Origin: Acidobacteriota bacterium
GTDB taxonomy: Bacteria; Acidobacteriota; Vicinamibacteria; Vicinamibacterales; SCN-69-37
Assembly (NCBI GenBank): GCA_009694745.1
Contig: SHUF01000010.1
Location: 1-62,350, forward strand
Direction: 5' to 3'
Length of the DNA stretch: 62,350 bases
The translations under genes and the position numbers were made by a program. The notes beneath the pieces are model-generated. The model had not been told where the DNA came from and did not search any database. It was given only the letters and a program-made list of their open reading frames with translations. Positions 57,305-62,350 of the stretch are shown in pieces. Numbering within the stretch: the first letter of the stretch is position 1; every line of letters starts with the position of its first letter.

Positions 57305-58207
57305 ATGAATCCAGCGGTTCGGCGGAACGCGTGGATAGCCTGGGCCGCCGTGTGCCTGATTTGGGGCACCACGTACCTCGCCATCAAGATTGCGCTCGAA
57401 ACCATCCCGCCATTCCTGATGGGCGGGATCCGGTACCTCATTGGCGGATCGATCCTCGCCGTGTGGGTGCTCGCGCGCGGGCAGGCATTGCCGCCTCCAC
57501 GCGAGTGGGGCCGCCTGGCTCTGCTCGGCTTCCTGATGATTGCGCTCGGCAACGGCGGTGTGGTGTGGGCAGAGCAGTATCTGGCCAGTGGCCTCACGGC
57601 CGTCGTCATTGCCACATCGCCGTTCTGGATGGTGGCGATTGATACCTGGCTTCCCGGCGCTGACCGCCTCTCGGCGCGACAGTGGGGCGGACTGTTCATT
57701 GGGTTTCTCGGCATCGTGATGCTGGTGTGGCCCGACATCTCGCTTGGTGGAGTCACAGGCCGCGGCGTGGTGCTGGGCGTCTTGTCGGTGCAGGTCGCGT
57801 GTATTGGATGGGCGATTGCGTCGGCGTATACGCGCCGACACTCCATGTCGCGCAACGTGCTTGGCGTGGCGGCAGTGCAGATGTTCTTCGGCGGCCTGTT
57901 CATGACGCTTGCGGGCACCGCGATGGGGGAGTGGCCGCACCTGACGTTTTCCTCGCGCACGTTGGCATCGCTGGTCTACCTGACGCTGGCCGGATCGGTG
58001 ATCGCGTTTGCGGCCTATTCGTACGCGCTGCGCCATCTGCCCATTGCCACTGTGTCGCTCTACACGTATGTGAATCCGGTGATTGCAGTGGCGCTGGGAA
58101 CACTCCTTCTGGGAGAGCCTTTTCGCCTGTCGATGATCGCCGCCGCCCTCGTCATCGTCGTCGGCATGCTGGTGGTGCGCCCGGTGAGGCGCCCGTCACG
58201 AGCCTGA
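57305..58207 (+). CDS. EamA/DMT-superfamily transporter
   Basis: The 300-residue inner-membrane protein has ten hydrophobic segments in two repeats of five, each with EamA features (VCLIWGTTYLAIKIALETIP, and LAGSVIAFAAYSYALRHLP in the second repeat). Family members export metabolites or amino acids; the substrate cannot be told. It is tightly spaced after the exonuclease gene and 25 bp before the phosphoglycerate dehydrogenase gene. Confidence 0.9.
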   Translation: MNPAVRRNAWIAWAAVCLIWGTTYLAIKIALETIPPFLMGGIRYLIGGSILAVWVLARGQALPPPREWGRLALLGFLMIALGNGGVVWAEQYLASGLTAVVIATSPFWMVAIDTWLPGADRLSARQWGGLFIGFLGIVMLVWPDISLGGVTGRGVVLGVLSVQVACIGWAIASAYTRRHSMSRNVLGVAAVQMFFGGLFMTLAGTAMGEWPHLTFSSRTLASLVYLTLAGSVIAFAAYSYALRHLPIATVSLYTYVNPVIAVALGTLLLGEPFRLSMIAAALVIVVGMLVVRPVRRPSRA

Positions 58208-58232
58208 TATCCTTGGCAGGACCGACCGTGCC

Positions 58233-59402
58233 ATGTATACCGTCCAGACCCTGAACAACATTTCTGCTGCCGGCCTCGAGCGGTTGCCACGGGAGCGCTT
58301 CACGACCGGCGCCGACCTTGCCGACCCGGATGCCATCCTTCTGCGATCTGCGGACCTGCATAAAGCCACGTTCGGGCCGTCGCTCAAGGCCATCGGCCGC
58401 GCCGGCGCCGGGGTGAACAATATTGCGGTGGCGGCGATGACCGAGCGCGGCATCCCCGTGTTCAACGCGCCTGGCGCCAATGCCAATGCCGTCAAGGAAC
58501 TGGTGATCGCCGGTTTGATCCTGGCGAGCCGGCACATTGTGCCGGCTGTGGAGTTTGCGCGCCGCGCTGGTGACACCGCCGCGTCGGATGCCGAACTGCA
58601 CAAGGCGGTGGAAGCCGGCAAGAAAGCGTTCGCCGGCACCGAGCTTCCTGGGCGGACCCTCGCGGTGATCGGTCTTGGGGCCATTGGCGGCCGCGTGGCG
58701 AACGCCGCAGTGGCGCTGGGCATGCAGGTGGTCGGGTACGACCCAGGCCTGACGCTGGACGCCGCCTGGCAACTGTCATCTGCCGTGGTTCGCGCGCGTT
58801 CGCTGGATGAAGCGTTGCGGACGGCGGACCTTGTCACGCTGCACGTGCCGCTGGGACCGGCCACGCGCCACCTGATTGACGCCGATCGGCTGAAGGCGAT
58901 GAAACCCAGAAGCGCCGTGCTGAATTTCGCACGTGAAGGCATTGTGGACGAGGCGGCCATGCTGGCCAGCCTCGACGCCAGTCACACGCTCGCGTACATC
59001 AGCGATTTCCCCACGGCGCTAACCGTGAAGCACCCAAAGTGCGTGACCACGCCTCACCTGGGCGCGTCCACGGCCGAGGCCGAAGACAATTGCGCAATCA
59101 TGGTGGCCGATCAGGTGCGTGATTTCCTGGAACACGGTCACGTGCGCAACGCCGTGAACTTCCCGGACCTGGCGGCCCCGCGCCAGACCTCGCATCGCTG
59201 CGTTTGCGCATGCGTGGCGTCAGAGCAGGCTGCGGCCCATGTCACCAATGCGTTCGCCGAAGCCGGCGTCGTCGTCGTGGGTTGGGCCAGCGCCACCAGA
59301 GGCGTGACCTACGTTGTGGCCGACGTGGCCGCACCAGTGCCCGCCGCCGCACTCGAGCGCCTCAAAACCATCGACGGTCTCTTGATGTTGCGGCTGATCT
59401 GA
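58233..59402 (+). CDS. serA: D-3-phosphoglycerate dehydrogenase
   Basis: First step of serine synthesis: 3-phosphoglycerate to 3-phosphohydroxypyruvate with NAD. 389 residues. The substrate-binding part has IGRAGAGVNNIAVAAMTERG. The NAD fold has VIGLGAIGGRVANAAVALG. The catalytic arginine lies in NFAREGIVDEAAM and the histidine in CVTTPHLGAST. A C-terminal ACT-like domain (EQAAAHVTNAFAEAGVVVVG onward, to LLMLRLI) may give serine feedback. The short-form dehydrogenase with an unusual N-terminus (MYTVQTLNNIS) is common in several phyla. Confidence 0.92.
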   Translation: MYTVQTLNNISAAGLERLPRERFTTGADLADPDAILLRSADLHKATFGPSLKAIGRAGAGVNNIAVAAMTERGIPVFNAPGANANAVKELVIAGLILASRHIVPAVEFARRAGDTAASDAELHKAVEAGKKAFAGTELPGRTLAVIGLGAIGGRVANAAVALGMQVVGYDPGLTLDAAWQLSSAVVRARSLDEALRTADLVTLHVPLGPATRHLIDADRLKAMKPRSAVLNFAREGIVDEAAMLASLDASHTLAYISDFPTALTVKHPKCVTTPHLGASTAEAEDNCAIMVADQVRDFLEHGHVRNAVNFPDLAAPRQTSHRCVCACVASEQAAAHVTNAFAEAGVVVVGWASATRGVTYVVADVAAPVPAAALERLKTIDGLLMLRLI

Positions 59403-59407
59403 GACAG

Positions 59408-59494
59408 ACACTCGGGCTTGAGGACCAGCCCGAGCTACGTACCGGCCGAGCCCGTCCCTTCCGAACGTAGCTCGGCCTGTTCCTCAAGGCCGAG
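59408..59494. repeat. Two dispersed palindromic repeats in opposite orientation (copies 6 and 7)
   Basis: Copy 6, ACACTCGGGCTTGAGGACC with AGCCCGAGCTACGTACCGG (59408-59445), faces copy 7, CGTAGCTCGGCCTGTTCCTC with AAGGCCGAGG (59465-59494). They fill the gap between the convergent serA and fabZ genes; copy 7 overlaps the last codons of fabZ. Together they could fold into one long hairpin and end transcription from both sides. Confidence 0.75.
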
Positions 59495-59933
59495 GACCGA
59501 GGGCAAACGTCATGGTGCCGTCGAGGACGACGCGCCCGTTGACGGTGGCCTTGCCCTGCAGCACACCCATGCGGCTGCGCAGACGTTTGACGACGGCCTC
59601 AATCCTGACCACATCGCCCGGATGCACGGGGCAGCGGTAACGCACGCGATCGATCCCCATGAAGAAGATCAGTTTGTTCTGGTTCTCGGCCTTCGAGAGG
59701 ATCAGGATGGCGCCGACTTGTGCGACGGCCTCGGTCAGCAGGGTCGGGGGCAGTGCCGGCCGCTGTCCGGGCGACCTCGACAGAGATTTTTCGTTGTCAG
59801 AGATGTTCTTGATACCCACTATCCGGTGGTCGGGTTCGAACTCAATGATGCAATCCACCAGAAGGAATGGATACCGGTGGGGCAGGATGCGTTTGATCGC
59901 CGAATAGTCGAGGGGAAGCTGCAGGTCGGTCAT
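59484..59933 (-). CDS. fabZ: 3-hydroxyacyl-ACP dehydratase FabZ
   Basis: The ATG at 59933 gives 149 residues. Hot-dog dehydratase of fatty-acid elongation. The catalytic His19 lies in RILPHRYPFLLVD and Glu68 in LPPTLLTEAVAQVGA. The loop usually written GHFPGxPxMPG reads SRSPGQRPALPP, a divergent form. A longer upstream frame is open but reads through the intergenic promoter region. Divergent from the GAF-phosphatase gene with 65 bp between. Confidence 0.88.
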   Translation of the reverse strand: MTDLQLPLDYSAIKRILPHRYPFLLVDCIIEFEPDHRIVGIKNISDNEKSLSRSPGQRPALPPTLLTEAVAQVGAILILSKAENQNKLIFFMGIDRVRYRCPVHPGDVVRIEAVVKRLRSRMGVLQGKATVNGRVVLDGTMTFALGPRP

Positions 59934-59959
59934 GGGGTCAGGGCGCCGGACGAACCAAG

Positions 59960-59965
59960 TATAAT
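59960..59965 (+). promoter_or_regulatory. Perfect -10 hexamer in the fabZ / phosphatase divergent gap
   Basis: TATAAT lies 34 bp before the phosphatase ATG at 59999. No good -35 is seen on the plus strand, so another activator may help. On the minus strand the same AT patch offers TATACT as a -10 for fabZ. Confidence 0.35.
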
Positions 59966-59998
59966 TGGAACGAGTTCCTCCCGCGTCGTTTGCCTGCC

Positions 59999-61783
59999 AT
60001 GAACCTGCCTCCCGCCAACCGTCTGCCCTCACACCTGTCTGCGGGCAGCCATGAGCGCGATGTCCTTCTGACCCTGTTTGATCTGGGCCGTCAGGTGGCG
60101 TCGGTGGTGGAACTGGATGAGCTCCTGCAGAAGATTCCCGAGCTGATTGGCCGCCTGATTCCATTTGACGCGTTTGCCGTCTACCTGCTGGACGACAAAC
60201 ACAGCGAACTGCGGATTGCCTACGGGGTGGGATACCCGGACACCTCGCACTATCGTCCCCGCATCACCGACGGCATCGTGGGCCACGTGGTCAGCACCCA
60301 GGAAACCATGGTGGTGGGCGATATTACGCTCGAGCCGAGCTACGTGGAAGTGGTGCCGGGTATGGCGTCGACGCTGGCCGTGCCCCTGGTGCACAAGAAC
60401 AAGCCCATTGGCGCGCTCAACGTGTTGAGCCGATCGCGCGACATGTATTCAGAGCGCGATGCGGCCATCCTCCGGCAGTTTGCCGCGCACGTGGCGATGG
60501 CGCTGGTCAACGCGCGTTTGTTCGAACAGCAGCGGCTCGATGCTGAAGCGTTCGAAACGCTGGCCGAGATTGGCCGCGACGTGGCCGCGCTCATGGATCT
60601 GGACGAGCTGCTCTCAAGGATCGCGCAGCTGGCCAGGCGCGTGGTGGACTACCGCACATTCGGCATCCTGCTGCTTCACGAGGCGAACAAAGAACTGGAA
60701 ATAAAGGTCGCCGTGCAATTCGGCGATCGGGTGGCGCTGCCCAAGGTGTCTCTGGGCGAGGGGCTGGTCGGCTACTCGGCGCTGCACCGTGAGCCGGTGA
60801 TGGTGCCCGACGTGTCGAAGGACCCGCGCTACATCAAGGTAATTGACGACGTGCGGTCGGAGCTGGTGGTGCCGATGCTGCTCAAGGATCGCTGCATCGG
60901 CGTGTTTGATCTCGAGAGCCCGGAGCTCGACGCCTTCACTAAGCGCGACGTGGAGATCCTGACGCTGCTGGCGAGCCAGACGGCAGTCGCGATCGAAAAC
61001 GCGCGGCTCTACGAAGAAGCGTCGCAGACCGAGGCGCGCCTGGAAAAGGAACTGCGGTTTGCCCGTCGCGTGCAGGCGGCGTTGCTGCCCACCAAGCTGC
61101 CGAAAAAAATGACGGGCGTTGAAGTTGACGCGTCATTCTCGGCAGCGCTAGAGTTGGGCGGAGACTTCTACGACTATCTCGTGCCCGAGTCGCAGACGCT
61201 CATCATGGCGTTGGGCGATGTGTCAGGCAAAGGGGTGCCGGCGGCTCTCTACAGCGTGTTTGCCGGCGAACTGGTGCGCGGCCGCACGTTCCGACGCCGC
61301 TATGTGCCCGAGCGATCGTCGCCCGCGGCGGTGCTGATGTCGATCAACACCATCCTCTACGAGCGCCAACTCGAGGAGTATTACTGCACCCTCTGTTATG
61401 CGATCTTCGATCTGAAGCGCAGGCGCGTGACGCTGGCCAACTCCGGTGTGCCGTATCCCGTGCGGGCGTCGGGCGAGACCTGTGGCCTGATTGAAGCGCC
61501 GGGCGTGCCGCTCGGGGCATTCCCCGGGATGACGTACGACGAAGTGACGTTGCCGCTCACCTCGGGCGATGTGTTTGTGTTTTGCTCGGACGGCGTCTCA
61601 GAGGCGATGAACCGGAAGAGCGAGGAGTTCGGAAGCGGACGCCTTATCGACGTGGTGGCAAAGACCAAACACCTCACTGCTAAGGAAATCGTCTACTCCA
61701 TCGTTGAGGCCGTCGAAGCGCACCGCGCCGGGTTCCCCCCCAACGACGACACGACTGTGGTGGCATTGAAGATCACGCTGTAA
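59999..61783 (+). CDS. GAF-GAF-PP2C (RsbU/SpoIIE-type) serine phosphatase
   Basis: 594 residues from ATG 59999. Two GAF domains (about 40-185 and 205-350) would bind small ligands. A short coiled coil (EARLEKELRFARRVQAALLP) connects to a SpoIIE-type PP2C domain (about 385-594) with metal residues in GGDFYDY, GDVSGKGVPAALYS, FCSDGVSEAMN and PNDDTTVVALK. Such proteins dephosphorylate anti-sigma antagonists in partner-switching cascades. No anti-sigma or antagonist gene lies nearby. It is the last gene before a repeat-rich tail. Confidence 0.93.
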   Translation: MNLPPANRLPSHLSAGSHERDVLLTLFDLGRQVASVVELDELLQKIPELIGRLIPFDAFAVYLLDDKHSELRIAYGVGYPDTSHYRPRITDGIVGHVVSTQETMVVGDITLEPSYVEVVPGMASTLAVPLVHKNKPIGALNVLSRSRDMYSERDAAILRQFAAHVAMALVNARLFEQQRLDAEAFETLAEIGRDVAALMDLDELLSRIAQLARRVVDYRTFGILLLHEANKELEIKVAVQFGDRVALPKVSLGEGLVGYSALHREPVMVPDVSKDPRYIKVIDDVRSELVVPMLLKDRCIGVFDLESPELDAFTKRDVEILTLLASQTAVAIENARLYEEASQTEARLEKELRFARRVQAALLPTKLPKKMTGVEVDASFSAALELGGDFYDYLVPESQTLIMALGDVSGKGVPAALYSVFAGELVRGRTFRRRYVPERSSPAAVLMSINTILYERQLEEYYCTLCYAIFDLKRRRVTLANSGVPYPVRASGETCGLIEAPGVPLGAFPGMTYDEVTLPLTSGDVFVFCSDGVSEAMNRKSEEFGSGRLIDVVAKTKHLTAKEIVYSIVEAVEAHRAGFPPNDDTTVVALKITL

Positions 61784-61880
61784 TTAGGAACTTAGAAAAT
61801 TTGGAACTGAGGAACTGCGAGCTCCCCAATTCCCAATTTCCCCAGCTCCTAAGTTCCCCAGTTCCCCAGTTCCTAATTTA
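61783..61880. repeat. Purine/pyrimidine repeat hairpin of GGAACT-like units
   Basis: From the phosphatase stop the sequence runs TTAGGAACTTAG and GGAACTGAGGAACTG, then turns into CCCCAATTCCCAATTTCCCC and CCCCAGTTCCTAA. The two halves are mutually complementary in repeating 7-9 base units, forming a long imperfect hairpin. The same unit occurs at 29938 and 31105. Downstream, 61885-62120 has no gene; about 55 codons are open on the minus strand (62050-61885) but without a start or known motif. Confidence 0.65.
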
Positions 61881-62128
61881 GTGAGGCCGCTCGGCCGTCA
61901 GACAACGTGCCGCGAAATGCTGCGATGCCAGCGCCTGCCTGTCGTGAGAAAGACACCCCCCGCGTGACGTCGAGCGGCTTCACTACGCTTCGATAATCAA
62001 AACGTGTGCCGTACGGAAACCCGAGGAAAACCGCGCCAGTCTTCGCATCTCACTGTACGCAACCGATGACGGTTGCTTGGGAACCTGTGACATGAGGGGG
62101 ACGGGTGTCGATCTGTGGAAATCTCCAG

Positions 62129-62200
62129 GTGCGAAAACGACCTCTGAGGTAGTTTTCATGGGTGAGTCAGTGAAAACTACCTCAGAGGTCGTTTTCGCAC
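62129..62200. repeat. Perfect 30-bp inverted repeat with 12-base loop
   Basis: The left arm (62129-62158) starts GTGCGAAAACGACCTCTG, and the right arm (62171-62200) is its exact reverse complement, ending GAGGTCGTTTTCGCAC. The arms themselves contain the smaller palindrome ACCTCTGAGGT. A 38-codon frame from 62092 reads across both arms and encodes KTTSEVVF twice, a side effect of the symmetry. There is no T-run, so a simple terminator is unlikely. Confidence 0.9.
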
Positions 62201-62215
62201 ATTAGGGCCCGTAAG

Positions 62216-62350
62216 GAAATAACTGACGCATTCTGGCTGCCGAGGCATCCCGCCCCGCGGCGTTGCTCGTCGGTCGAATACACTGGGTATTCTCCCTCCT
62301 CGCGCCTGGCGGGATCGGGCGCCTCGGCACCCAGAATTGCGCCAGTTATT
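62216..62350. repeat. Long imperfect palindrome at the window end
   Basis: AATAACTGACGCATTCTGG (from 62216) and TGCCGAGGC on the left pair with GCCTCGGCACCCAGAATTG and CGCCAGTTATT on the right, with a few mismatches and a one-base bulge. At the centre GAATAC (62276-62281) and GTATTC (62287-62292) flank ACTGG. The middle arms are only partly complementary. The element may continue past the window edge. Confidence 0.7.

Noticed and set aside
62092-62205. A 38-codon frame encoding KTTSEVVF twice
   Set aside because: The duplicated peptide is produced automatically by the symmetric inverted repeat; there is no ribosome site.

Overview
The window is GC-rich bacterial chromosome, mostly densely packed housekeeping genes. 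It includes the replication-origin neighbourhood: gyrA-gyrB-dnaN-dnaA read leftward, and rpmH-rnpA-yidD-yidC-jag-mnmE-mnmG-rsmG-parA-parB read rightward. An outer-membrane lifestyle is indicated by an O-antigen type ABC exporter (Wzm/Wzt), an RfaE2-type heptose cytidylyltransferase, a SurA-like chaperone and a lipoprotein cytochrome c. Gene content, codon style, the abundant intergenic palindromes and an Arg/Pro/Asp-rich protein next to an NtrC regulator all suggest Acidobacteriota, possibly class Vicinamibacteria. That assignment is inference; there is no rRNA gene here to test it.

Layout. 1-1230: a scrap-yard left of a tRNA-Ser gene, with a truncated reading frame, an IS3-type transposase remnant and an integron attC-like hairpin. 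1282-7231: a PQQ-type propeller protein, a zinc-ribbon gene with an internal stop, a frameshifted diheme cytochrome c gene, an M24 peptidase, and an AAA/DUF4143 ATPase between two 39-bp direct repeats. 7271-15528: serS, galU, a FmdB-type protein, rsmI-glmU-glmS-pcrA, where glmS is visibly broken. 15650-32917: the origin region with two clusters of DnaA-box-like sites, a perfect parS palindrome and parAB. 32919-41877: selD, the F1 part of ATP synthase (atpHAGDC), a PP2C phosphatase and wzm/wzt. 41878-44450: a probable acquired module of a PD-(D/E)XK-DUF2075 ATPase plus a 60-residue protein, bracketed by palindromic repeats. 44545-50892: rfaE2, mfd, a parvulin-type isomerase and dusB. 50994-56309: a regulatory island with an NtrC-type activator, an Arg-rich disordered protein, a small excisionase-like HTH protein, a DHp-only protein, a FliA-type sigma factor behind a textbook sigma-54 promoter, and a hybrid histidine kinase. 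56352-61783: a YhaM-type exonuclease, a DMT transporter, phosphoglycerate dehydrogenase, FabZ and a GAF-GAF-PP2C phosphatase. 61784-62350: no convincing gene, but three different repeat structures.

How it fits together. The centre supplies replication initiation (DnaA, DnaN, gyrase), origin segregation (ParA, ParB, parS), ribosome and tRNA modification (RsmG, MnmEG, RsmI, DusB) and membrane protein insertion (YidC, YidD). Most worth following up are the repeat-bounded ATPase modules at 6 kb and 42 kb, the multiply lesioned glmS, the sigma-54-to-sigma-28 relay at 53-56 kb, and the intergenic palindrome families. Three reading-frame lesions (zinc ribbon, cytochrome c, glmS) fall in the first 13.2 kb. 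They may be real decay or local consensus errors, although glmS carries three independent defects, which argues for real decay.
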